From: DASUGM01 sp036274055
Lineage (GTDB): Bacteria; Acidobacteriota; Vicinamibacteria; Vicinamibacterales; SCN-69-37
Length of the DNA: 15,064 nt
Assembly: GCA_036274055.1 (NCBI GenBank)
Contig: DASUGM010000266.1
Span: 1-15,064 of the forward strand
Reading direction: 5' to 3'
The notes under the pieces are model-generated. The model was not told where the DNA came from, searched no databases, and worked only from the letters and a program-made list of their open reading frames with translations. Made by a program: the position numbers and the translations under genes. Of the stretch, positions 6,951 to 14,018 are shown piece by piece (position 1 is the stretch's first letter; the number at the start of each line of letters is the position of its first letter).

Positions 6951-8036
6951 ATGCTGCCGACTACCGATCGCCTGTTGCTCGGGCCAGGCCCGTCCCCCGT
7001 CTCCAAACGCGTGATGGCGTCGCTGAGCACGCCGATGCGCTCGCATCTCGATCCGGACTTGCTCGCGATCATGGATGACATGCGGGCGCGGCTCGCGCGC
7101 GCGTTTCACGCGCCCGACGGCTCGTTCTGCCTCGCGGTTTCAGGAACCGGCAGTTCCGGGATGGAGGCCGTCGTCGCGAACCTCGCCGCACCCGGAAAAC
7201 ACGCCGTCGCCGTCGTCAATGGTTACTTTGGTGACCGGCTGGCGTCGATGTTGTCGCGTTACGGCGCCACGGTGACGCGTGTCGACGGCGAGTGGGGCAA
7301 GGCGATCGACGCGGTGGCCGTGGGCCGTGCGATTGAGGCTGGCCCGTGCGATCTCGTTGCCGTCGTGCACGCGGAGACGTCCACCGGTGTCCGCAATCCG
7401 ATCGAAGCGATCGCCCGCACCGCCCGCGCGCACGACGCGCTGACCATCGTCGACGCGGTGACGTCGCTCGGCGCCATGCCACTCGACCTCACCGCGTCGG
7501 CCGTCGATGCCGCCTATTCCTGTTCGCAGAAGGGCCTCGGCGCGCCGTCGGGGCTGGCGCCGGTCGCGTTCACGCCGCGCGCGATCGAACGGCGCGTGGC
7601 GTGCCGCAGCTTTTATTTCGATCTCGGCCTGCTCGAGGACTATTGGGTGCGGCGGAAGTACCACCACACGATCTCGGCGCCGTTGATCTACGCGCTGCAC
7701 ACGGCGCTGACGGAAGTAGAAGAGGAAGGGCTGAAATCACGGTGGCAACGGCACGAGGCGGTGCACCATGCCCTCGTCGAAGCGCTCGACAGACTGTCGC
7801 TGTCGTTGCTGCCGCCGGAACCCGATCGACTGTGGAGCCTGAACGCCGTACGCGTGCCCGACGGCACCGACGAAGCCGCCGTGCGTAAGCACCTGCTCCA
7901 ACGACACAACATCGAGATCGGCGCCGGACTGGGGCCGCTCGCCGGCAGAATCTGGCGCATCGGCCTGATGGGTTCGGGCGCGACGATGGACAACGTCGCG
8001 CGCGTGACTCAGGCGCTGGCTGATGCGCGCACGTGA
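6951..8036 (+). CDS. Class V aminotransferase, alanine/serine-glyoxylate type
   Basis: This 361-residue PLP enzyme starts at ATG 6951, just before the family opening LLLGPGPSPVSKRVM. The open frame upstream overlaps the aldolase and is not needed. Key residues are SGTGSSGMEA (64-73, cofactor phosphate loop), Asp168 in TIVDAVTS (pyridine nitrogen), Lys194 in CSQKGLGAPSG (Schiff base) and Arg336 in RIWRIGLMG (substrate carboxylate). This set is typical of alanine-glyoxylate and serine-glyoxylate/pyruvate aminotransferases. The likely reaction is glyoxylate plus alanine (or serine) to glycine plus pyruvate (or hydroxypyruvate). It starts 34 nt after the aldolase that would make glyoxylate, so the two form a plausible pathway pair. 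The amino donor cannot be read from the sequence. The start has only a weak AGG-type ribosome site. Confidence 0.88.
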   Translation: MLPTTDRLLLGPGPSPVSKRVMASLSTPMRSHLDPDLLAIMDDMRARLARAFHAPDGSFCLAVSGTGSSGMEAVVANLAAPGKHAVAVVNGYFGDRLASMLSRYGATVTRVDGEWGKAIDAVAVGRAIEAGPCDLVAVVHAETSTGVRNPIEAIARTARAHDALTIVDAVTSLGAMPLDLTASAVDAAYSCSQKGLGAPSGLAPVAFTPRAIERRVACRSFYFDLGLLEDYWVRRKYHHTISAPLIYALHTALTEVEEEGLKSRWQRHEAVHHALVEALDRLSLSLLPPEPDRLWSLNAVRVPDGTDEAAVRKHLLQRHNIEIGAGLGPLAGRIWRIGLMGSGATMDNVARVTQALADART

Positions 8037-8042
8037 GGAGCG

Positions 8043-9479
8043 ATGAAGACTTTACGCGTGATCGTCGTCGCGTTGATTGCGGTTGGATGCGCGACCAATC
8101 CAGCGACCGGACGCCGGCAGCTGATTCTGATGTCGGAGTCGGAGGAGATCCAACTCGGCCGGCAAGGCGACGCCGAAGTCCGACAGCAGATGGGGCTCTA
8201 CAAGGACCAGGCGCTGCAGCGCTACGTCAACGACGTCGGCCAACGGCTCGCGCGCACGTCACAGCGGCCGAATTTGCCGTGGTCGTTCGCGGTCGTCGAC
8301 GAGCAGGCGGTAAATGCGTTTGCGCTGCCCGGTGGCTATATCTACATCACGCGCGGCATCCTGCCGTTTCTGCGTAACGAAGCCGAGCTCGCCGCGGTGA
8401 TGGGCCACGAAGTGGGTCACGTCGACGCCAAGCACGCCGCCGAGGCGTATTCGAAGCAGCAGTTCGCCGGCGGCGGCCTCGCCCTGGCCGGGATTCTCTT
8501 TCCGGAAACGCAGGGACTCCAGGGACTGGCTGGGCTCGGCCTCGGGATGCTGTTCCTGAAGCATGGCCGCGAGGCCGAACTCGAGTCGGACCAACTCGGA
8601 ATCAGGTACGCGGCGCGCAACGGCTGGTCGCCGGAAGGCATGCCTGGCCTGCTCAACACGCTTGCGCGGCTCGACGAGGCCAGCGGATCGAGCCGGGGCG
8701 TGCCGAATTGGGCGATGACCCATCCGCCGGCCGCGGACCGCGTCGAGCGCGTCCACGACGCCGTCGCCGCCGCCGAAGCCGCGAACGCGAACGCGCGGAC
8801 GACGAACCCGGGCGAACTCGAACGCCATCTCGACGGCCTCGTCTTCGGGGACAGCCGCGAGAAAGGCATGGTGCGGGGCAACGAGTTCATTCACCCGGTG
8901 CTGCGCTTTGCGCTGACCTTTCCGCAGGGCTGGGAGATCGTCAATACCGACGCGCAGGTCTCGGCGCGCGACAGCAGCACCAGCAACGTCGCGATGCTGC
9001 TCGAACTCGCCCCGGGCAACGGGTCGCCGGAGCAGCTGGCGCGTACCGCCTTCTCGCAATCCGGTTTGCAGCTCGTTGACGGCGGCCGGACGCGCATCAA
9101 CGGTCTCGATGCCTTCGTCGGCACCTATGAGGGCGCGATCCAGAACACTCGCGTCGGCCTGCGCGCGGCCTTTGTCCGCTCGGGCCAGCAAACCTACGTG
9201 ATCGCCGGTCTGGCGCCGGCGGCGCAGTTCAACGGCGCGGCGCGCGCGTTCGAGACCTCGATCGGCACGTTCCGCGCAATCAGCGCTCAGGAGGCCGATC
9301 GCATTCGCGAGAATCGCGTCGACTTCTACACGGCGCGTGCCGGCGACACCTGGGACTCCATTGCCCGAGGACCGGCGGGTGGCCGGATCAAGGCATCGAC
9401 GCTCGCGATCATGAACGGCAGTTCGCCCACCGCACCGCCGCGCGCTGGCGACCGACTCCGCATCGTCGTCGGCGGTTAA
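8043..9479 (+). CDS. M48 family metalloprotease lipoprotein with C-terminal LysM-like region
   Basis: This 478-residue zinc protease is predicted to be in the periplasm. The N terminus has a short hydrophobic stretch ending in AVGC, with Cys16 as the likely lipidation site. The M48 core has HEVGH at 122-126 with NEAELAAVM before it, and EAELESD (177-183) supplies the third zinc ligand. This is the layout of BepA/YfgC-like and LoiP-like periplasmic proteases that handle misfolded outer-membrane proteins. Instead of TPR repeats, the second half has a region of unknown fold (about 285-410), and residues 428-478 resemble a LysM unit (TARAGDTWDSIA then PPRAGDRLRIV), which would bind peptidoglycan. 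AGGAG sits only 2 nt before the ATG, 6 nt after the previous stop. The downstream transglycosylase supports an envelope role. Confidence 0.88.
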   Translation: MKTLRVIVVALIAVGCATNPATGRRQLILMSESEEIQLGRQGDAEVRQQMGLYKDQALQRYVNDVGQRLARTSQRPNLPWSFAVVDEQAVNAFALPGGYIYITRGILPFLRNEAELAAVMGHEVGHVDAKHAAEAYSKQQFAGGGLALAGILFPETQGLQGLAGLGLGMLFLKHGREAELESDQLGIRYAARNGWSPEGMPGLLNTLARLDEASGSSRGVPNWAMTHPPAADRVERVHDAVAAAEAANANARTTNPGELERHLDGLVFGDSREKGMVRGNEFIHPVLRFALTFPQGWEIVNTDAQVSARDSSTSNVAMLLELAPGNGSPEQLARTAFSQSGLQLVDGGRTRINGLDAFVGTYEGAIQNTRVGLRAAFVRSGQQTYVIAGLAPAAQFNGAARAFETSIGTFRAISAQEADRIRENRVDFYTARAGDTWDSIARGPAGGRIKASTLAIMNGSSPTAPPRAGDRLRIVVGG

Positions 9480-9489
9480 GATCCGAGGG

Positions 9490-10296
9490 TTGGCTCCGGT
9501 TCGATTGCCGCGCTGGCTTCGTCGGCTGGGCACGGGCGCGCTGGTCGGTGCGCTCGCGCTGCATGCCTGCCTGTCGTACTCCTGGCTCACGCTCCCGGAC
9601 GTGCGCGGGCTGCGCCGTGACTATCCCCGTCAGACTGCGTTCATGCGCCTTCGCGAAGATGAAGCCCGTCGCGACGGCAAGACGTTGAAAACGGCGCAGC
9701 GGTGGGTGAGTTATGACCGAATCGCGCCGACGCTGAAGCGGGCGGTCCTGGTGACCGAGGACGCGGCGTTCTGGGATCACGACGGCGTCGATCTCTCGGA
9801 AATCAAGGCGTCGATGGAAACCAACTGGATGCGCGGCAGTTTCCTTCGCGGCGGCTCGACGATTACCCAGCAGCTCGCCAAGAACCTGTACTTGTCTCCG
9901 ACGCGCAATCCGTACCGCAAGATCGTCGAGCTGATGATCGCGCGGAAGATGGAAGCCGAGCTGCCGAAGGCGCGAATCTTCGAGCTCTACCTGAACTTGA
10001 TCGAATGGGGCGACGGCGTGTGGGGCGCCGAAGCGGCGGCCCGGACCTACTTCGGGGTCTCGGCCGCCGACCTGTCGCCGCCACAGGCGGCGCTGCTCGC
10101 CGGCGCGATCATCAACCCGCGCATTTACAGTCCCGCCCGGCCAAACGCGCGACTCATGCGGCGTCAGCAGATCATCCTCGGGCGGATGGGCGAGATGACA
10201 CCGCCGGTGTTGACGCCGGCGCCAATTCCCCAAATTCAAACGGCGCCGACGTTGCCAAATCTCGGGCCGGGGGTGACGCTCGGCGGCGGAAGCTAG
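9490..10296 (+). CDS. mtgA: Monofunctional biosynthetic peptidoglycan transglycosylase (GT51)
   Basis: This 268-residue enzyme polymerises lipid II into glycan strands at the periplasmic face of the inner membrane. A single N-terminal membrane anchor (about 14-33) is followed by the GT51 motifs: Glu90 in TEDAAFWDHDG, GGSTITQQLAKNLYL (121-135), the RKIVELMIARKMEAEL segment (143-158, with the second acidic residue) and IFELYLNLIEWGDGVWGAEAAARTYFG (163-189). There is no transpeptidase domain, so it is MtgA rather than a class A PBP. The last 30 residues are Pro/Gly/Thr-rich and look like a disordered tail. The start is a TTG with GAGGG immediately upstream (too close to be ideal), 10 nt after the M48 gene; the exact start is uncertain. 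It converges with the NlpC/P60 gene and the two stop codons share CTAG. Confidence 0.92.
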   Translation: MAPVRLPRWLRRLGTGALVGALALHACLSYSWLTLPDVRGLRRDYPRQTAFMRLREDEARRDGKTLKTAQRWVSYDRIAPTLKRAVLVTEDAAFWDHDGVDLSEIKASMETNWMRGSFLRGGSTITQQLAKNLYLSPTRNPYRKIVELMIARKMEAELPKARIFELYLNLIEWGDGVWGAEAAARTYFGVSAADLSPPQAALLAGAIINPRIYSPARPNARLMRRQQIILGRMGEMTPPVLTPAPIPQIQTAPTLPNLGPGVTLGGGS

Positions 10297-10802
10297 TAGA
10301 CGCGGCGCGCGCCGAGCGCGCGCGCTTTCCAGTACGGTGCATCGACGCGGTCGATGCGGATGACGCCGCCGGTGCCGGGCGCATGGATGAATTGGTCGGG
10401 ACCAATGGCGAGGCCGACATGCGTCGCATTCGACGCCGTGGTCGCGAAGAACACCAGATCGCCGGGCTCGAGTCGCGACAGCGACACCTTCGCACCAACT
10501 TCGTACTGTTCGGCGACGGTCCGCGGCAGCGTGACGTGATGCTGCTCGAAGACGTAGTGCACGAAGCCGCTGCAGTCGAACCCGCGGCGCGGCTCGTCGC
10601 CGCCGAGACGATAGGGCACGCCGCGAAACTGCAACGCGGTGGCGATGAGCGCCGCGGCGCTCCCGGCATCGGTGCTCCGTGCGACTGGGCGCGGAGCGTT
10701 GGGAAACGGCGAAGGGCCTGGAGTGCCGGCGGAAACACAAGCGGCCGACGCCGCTGCCAGCGCGATGAGGGAAAGCAGGGCTGACTGGCGCGGCCGGGAC
10801 AT
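10293..10802 (-). CDS. NlpC/P60 family cell-wall hydrolase, putative lipoprotein
   Basis: This 169-residue protein has a hydrophobic leader (about 8-20) with Cys22 after ASAA, suggesting a lipoprotein, though the lipobox is weak and an ordinary signal peptide is possible. The NlpC/P60 domain (about 50-165) carries Cys77 in FDCSGFV, His128 in THVGLAIG and His140 in FIHAPGTGG, the Cys-His-His set of papain-like endopeptidases that cut peptidoglycan stem peptides, typically at D-Glu-meso-Dap. LEPGDLVFF is another family hallmark. AGG lies a few bases before the ATG. It faces mtgA tail to tail, pairing a synthase with a hydrolase. It has no LysM or SH3 targeting domain. Confidence 0.92.
   Translation of the reverse strand: MSRPRQSALLSLIALAAASAACVSAGTPGPSPFPNAPRPVARSTDAGSAAALIATALQFRGVPYRLGGDEPRRGFDCSGFVHYVFEQHHVTLPRTVAEQYEVGAKVSLSRLEPGDLVFFATTASNATHVGLAIGPDQFIHAPGTGGVIRIDRVDAPYWKARALGARRVY
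10305..10328 (+). terminator. Possible GC hairpin terminator after mtgA
   Basis: Eight bases after the mtgA stop, alternating GC runs GCGCGCGC (10305-10312) and GCGCGCGCGC (10316-10325) can pair around a 3-5 nt loop and are followed by TTT. It lies inside the 3' end of the opposing nlpC-like gene. The T-run is short and alternating GC also arises from codon usage, so this is weak. Confidence 0.3.
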
Positions 10803-10884
10803 TTAACCTGCTATCGGGTGGATCCGAGGTTGCCTGCAGATGCGCTAAAGCGCTGACTACGTTAGTGTTACGTCCTCAGCTCGC

Positions 10885-10914
10885 TTGACAATACGCGGAA
10901 ACTCCAGCAAAAAT
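10885..10914 (+). promoter_or_regulatory. Putative sigma-70-type promoter for the HNH gene
   Basis: A perfect TTGACA at 10885-10890 is followed after 18 nt by AAAAAT (10909-10914), four matches to TATAAT. Transcription would begin near 10921, downstream of the ATG at 10913 and upstream of the ATG at 10934. The region between the NlpC and HNH genes also holds GCGCT-AA-AGCGC at 10842-10853. The -10 box is poor. Confidence 0.4.
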
Positions 10915-10933
10915 GGCCCAACTAGTCGTTGTC

Positions 10934-11467
10934 ATGGAACAGACGCTGCTTCTCAACGCGACGTACGAGCCGCTGCGAGTAGTGCACTGGCAGAAGGCGA
11001 TCACGCTGTGGTGTCAGGGGAAGGTCGAGATCGTCGCGGAGTACGACCGCGAGATCCGGGCCGTCACCTTCAGCATGCGGCTGCCGTCCGTGGTCCGTCT
11101 GCTGCGTCGCATCCGCGTCCGGCGGACGGTCGAGTACGTCCCGTTTTCGCGCGCGAACATCTACGCTCGTGATCATCACGCGTGCCAGTACTGCGCCTCG
11201 GTGTTTCCAACCGGCGAGCTGACCTTCGATCACGTCGTGCCGGTGGCACAAGGCGGGCGCAAGGACTGGGAGAACATCGTCACCTGCTGCATCCCGTGCA
11301 ATCGCCGGAAGGGCGGACGGACACCGGAGCAGGCCGGGATGCGGCTGATCCGTCATCCACGGCGGCCGGATCGCGCGCCAGCGATCCACATCACGTTCCG
11401 CCTGCCGAAAGCGCCGGAGGCCTGGCGCGACTACGTCTACTGGAACGCGCCGCTGCTCGACACGTAA
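10934..11467 (+). CDS. HNH endonuclease family protein
   Basis: This 177-residue protein is from ATG 10934; an in-frame ATG at 10913 would add seven residues (MAQLVVV). I prefer 10934 because the family conservation begins at MEQTLLLNATYEPL and the likely promoter would place the transcript start after 10913. The N-terminal half (1-75) is the conserved family region containing VVHWQKAITLW. The HNH domain (about 76-135) has a CQYC knuckle (84-87), LTFDHVVPVAQGG with catalytic His100, Asn114 in DWENIV, and CIPCNRRKGG (119-128), so the four cysteines would hold a structural zinc and the third motif position is Asn (HNN type). Stand-alone HNH proteins of this kind are widespread in bacterial genomes with no settled role. 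No toxin, immunity or restriction partner is adjacent, and its only near neighbour is the propeller gene 9 nt downstream. Confidence 0.88.
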   Translation: MEQTLLLNATYEPLRVVHWQKAITLWCQGKVEIVAEYDREIRAVTFSMRLPSVVRLLRRIRVRRTVEYVPFSRANIYARDHHACQYCASVFPTGELTFDHVVPVAQGGRKDWENIVTCCIPCNRRKGGRTPEQAGMRLIRHPRRPDRAPAIHITFRLPKAPEAWRDYVYWNAPLLDT

Positions 11468-11476
11468 GAGCTCCGC

Positions 11477-12466
11477 TTGGCGTCCGTCTTCACATCCGTT
11501 CATCCCGCGCGCGTCGTGCCGGGCGGACGCGTGCTTCTGCAGGGACGCCATCTGCCGGTTCCCGCCGACGGGCCACCGCACGTGCTGGTCGGCGAACACG
11601 ATGCGCACGTCGTCTCGGCGTCGAACACCGCGATTCGCTTCGTGGTGCCCGCGGCAGCCGAGGGCGGCCCGATGACGGTCCGCATCGACGAGTTGCCTGG
11701 AGTGAGCGCGGAGTTGCTGGTCGCGCGGCAACTGACGACCGGCATTCATCAGGTGGACAGCCCTGCCTACGATGCGCTCGGGCGTCTGTACGTCACGCAA
11801 AGCGGCAGCCGCGGCACGCGCGTGCCGGTGCCGATCTTCCGCATCGGCGCCGACGGCGTCCGCGAGCCGCTGAACGTCGATATCGCCAACCCGACCTCGA
11901 TGACGCTCGGTCCGGATCGGGCCATGTACGTCTCGAGCCGTTTCGATGGTCACGTCTATCGTCTGGACAGCGACGACACTGCCGAGCTGTACGCGGCCGA
12001 GCTCGGTGTCGCCACCGGATTGGCATTCGGATCGGACGGGTCGCTGTTTGTTGGCGATCGCCTGGGGTCGATCATGAAAGTGACGCTGGATCGCCAGGTG
12101 CAGCCGTTCGCGACGTTGCCGCCGAGCGTCGCCGCGTTCCACCTGGCGTTCGGTCCCGATCAGTGTCTCTATGTCACCGCGCCGACGCTGTCGTCGCACG
12201 ATCCGATCTATCGCATCTCGCCGGATCGCCTCGTCGACGTCGTCTGCGACGGCTTCGGCCGGCCCCAGGGGCTGGCCTTCGACGCAACCGGGATGCTGCA
12301 TGTGGTCGACGCGCTGGCGGGCGCGTCGGGCGTATATCGCGTCGACGTCACCGCGCCGAAGCCGGTGCCCGAGCTGTTGGTCGGCGCGGCGTCGCTGGTC
12401 GGCGTCGCGTTCGATCCGGGCGGCCGGATGGTGGTGGCGTCAAACGACACCGTGTGGCAACTGTGA
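11477..12466 (+). CDS. TIG (IPT)-domain plus NHL/SMP-30-like beta-propeller protein
   Basis: This 329-residue protein starts at TTG 11477, 9 nt after the HNH gene, with GAG nearby but no strong ribosome site. Residues about 5-80 look like an IPT/TIG immunoglobulin-like fold (VHPARVVPGGRVLLQGRHLP, then PMTVRID). Residues about 90-329 contain repeated blades of the NHL/SMP-30 kind: SPAYDALGRLYVTQSG, PTSMTLGPDRAMYVSSRFDG, ATGLAFGSDGSLFVGDR, HLAFGPDQCLYVTAP, PQGLAFDATGMLHVVDA and VGVAFDPGGRMVVAS, about six blades. Such propellers act as lactonases or as binding platforms; no lactonase metal site is obvious to me, so I give no reaction. There is no signal peptide, so it is apparently cytoplasmic, which is unusual for TIG domains. 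Its stop codon lies at the edge of a long inverted repeat. Confidence 0.8.
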   Translation: MASVFTSVHPARVVPGGRVLLQGRHLPVPADGPPHVLVGEHDAHVVSASNTAIRFVVPAAAEGGPMTVRIDELPGVSAELLVARQLTTGIHQVDSPAYDALGRLYVTQSGSRGTRVPVPIFRIGADGVREPLNVDIANPTSMTLGPDRAMYVSSRFDGHVYRLDSDDTAELYAAELGVATGLAFGSDGSLFVGDRLGSIMKVTLDRQVQPFATLPPSVAAFHLAFGPDQCLYVTAPTLSSHDPIYRISPDRLVDVVCDGFGRPQGLAFDATGMLHVVDALAGASGVYRVDVTAPKPVPELLVGAASLVGVAFDPGGRMVVASNDTVWQL

Positions 12467-12517
12467 GGTCGGGTGACCTTTATGCAACGTTTGCATAAAG
12501 GTCACCCGACCTCCTTT
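12465..12517 (+). terminator. Perfect 23-bp inverted repeat with 3-nt loop and short T-run
   Basis: Arms 12465-12487 and 12491-12513 are exactly complementary around CGT, followed by CTTTT (12513-12517). The left arm begins inside the TGA stop of the propeller gene, and the right arm ends 16 nt before the permease ATG. A rho-independent terminator of the propeller gene is the simplest role. The stem is far longer than most terminators, and each arm holds its own small hairpin (AGGTC-GGGT-GACCT at 12466-12479; AGGTC-ACCC-GACCT at 12499-12512), so a REP/MITE-like element or a switch acting on the permease is possible. Confidence 0.6.
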
Positions 12518-12529
12518 TGTGGGGGCTGA

Positions 12530-14014
12530 ATGAGTTTGTTCCGGACGAAGTCGCTCGACGCGATCATGCGCGACACCGAGCACGAGGGCACGTCGCTCAA
12601 GCGCGTGCTCGGCGCCGGCGACCTGATCATGCTCGCGATTGGCGCGGTGATTGGTGCCGGCATCTTCTCGTCGATTGGCACGGCGGCGGCCGGTGAGGTC
12701 CTGCCCAGCGGCGAGGTCGTCCGTTACGGCGCCGGGCCGGCGCTGATCCTGTCGTTCATTCTGCTCGGCGGCGTGTGCGCGCTCGCCGGCCTTTGCTATG
12801 CCGAACTCGCGTCGATGATTCCGCAGGCCGGCAGCGCGTATGCGTATTCGTACGCGACTCTGGGCGAGTTCATTGCCTGGATCATCGGCTGGGACCTGAT
12901 CCTCGAGTACGCGATTGGCAACATCGCGGTCGCGATTGCCTGGAGCGGCTATTTCGTCTCGATGATGAGCGGCTTCGGGATTGCTTTTCCTGCGTATCTC
13001 ACTCACGGATACCGCACCGCGTTGCTCAGCAGCGATCCGGCCGTCCACGCCTTGCTCCAGACCGCGCCGAAGCTCGCCGGTGTTCCGCTGCTGATCAACA
13101 TTCCGGCCGCGCTGATCGTGCTGGCCATCACCTGGCTGCTCTACATCGGCGTTCGCGAAAGCGCGCGCGCGAACAACATCATGGTGGTCGTCAAGCTGAT
13201 CGTGCTCGGCCTGTTCGTCGGCCTCGGCGCGATGCACATCGACACCGCCAACTACGTGCCGTTCGCGCCGAACGGCTGGCGCGGCATCCATCAGGGCGCG
13301 GCGATCATCTTCTTCGCCTACATCGGCTTCGACGCGATCTCGACCGCGGCCGAAGAAACCAGGAACCCGCAGCGCAACATGCCGATCGGGATTCTCGGCG
13401 GGCTGGCCATATGCACGGTCATCTACGTCATCGTCGGCATCGTCGCCACCGGCCTGGTGCCATATCAACAGCTGCGCGCGGCCGATCCGCTGGCGCGCGC
13501 GCTCGAACTCGCAGGCTTGCCGATTGCGAGCTGGTTCGTCGCGTTCGGCGCGGTGATCTCGCTGAGCGCGGTGTTGCTGGTGTTTCAGTACGGCCAGCCG
13601 CGCATTTTCTTCGCAATGGCCCGTGACGGGCTGCTTCCGAAGTGGGCGGCGAAGGTGCACCCGAAGTACCGAACGCCGCACATCACGACGGTGGTCACCG
13701 GCCTGGTCGTCGCATTCGGAAGCCTGTTTCTCGACGAGAACGAGATTTACGATCTGACCAATATCGGGACGCTCGCCGCGTTCATCGTTGTCTGCATCGG
13801 TGTATTGGTGCTGCGCTACAAGGATCCCGACCGCGCGCGGCCGTTCCGCGTGCCCGCGGTGTGGCTGGTCACGGTCGCCGGCGCCAGCGCGTGCTTCTAC
13901 GTGATGAAGGGTCTGCCGACGCATGCGTGGGAGCGATTCGGAATCTGGCTCGCAATCGGCATCACCTTCTACTTCATCTACGGACAACGCAACAGCAAGT
14001 TGAGGGCGCAGTAG
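12530..14014 (+). CDS. APC superfamily amino acid permease, cationic amino acid transporter (CAT)-like
   Basis: This 494-residue inner-membrane transporter is long enough for 12 helices. The cytoplasmic N terminus (LKRVLGAGDLIMLAIG) leads into TM1 with the unwound-helix motif GAVIGAGIF (38-46), a substrate-binding feature of APC transporters. CYAELASMIPQAGSAYAYSY (89-108) and GEFIAWIIGWDLILEYA (112-128) match the CAT (SLC7A1-like/YfnA-like) subgroup, as do IFFAYIGFDAISTAAEE and RNPQRNMPIGI in the middle. It most likely takes up amino acids by proton-coupled or facilitated transport; the substrate is not certain, and CAT-like bacterial proteins are not all cationic-specific. Starts at ATG 12530 with GGGGG 4 nt upstream. 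A strong hairpin lies just before that site. The CoA-transferase-like gene starts 4 nt after the stop, so they are probably co-transcribed. Confidence 0.92.
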   Translation: MSLFRTKSLDAIMRDTEHEGTSLKRVLGAGDLIMLAIGAVIGAGIFSSIGTAAAGEVLPSGEVVRYGAGPALILSFILLGGVCALAGLCYAELASMIPQAGSAYAYSYATLGEFIAWIIGWDLILEYAIGNIAVAIAWSGYFVSMMSGFGIAFPAYLTHGYRTALLSSDPAVHALLQTAPKLAGVPLLINIPAALIVLAITWLLYIGVRESARANNIMVVVKLIVLGLFVGLGAMHIDTANYVPFAPNGWRGIHQGAAIIFFAYIGFDAISTAAEETRNPQRNMPIGILGGLAICTVIYVIVGIVATGLVPYQQLRAADPLARALELAGLPIASWFVAFGAVISLSAVLLVFQYGQPRIFFAMARDGLLPKWAAKVHPKYRTPHITTVVTGLVVAFGSLFLDENEIYDLTNIGTLAAFIVVCIGVLVLRYKDPDRARPFRVPAVWLVTVAGASACFYVMKGLPTHAWERFGIWLAIGITFYFIYGQRNSKLRAQ

Positions 14015-14018
14015 GCGA

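Noticed and set aside
8259..9590. Long minus-strand open frame opposite the M48 gene
   Set aside because: The plus strand has HEVGH and M48 context; the minus frame is Arg-rich without motifs.
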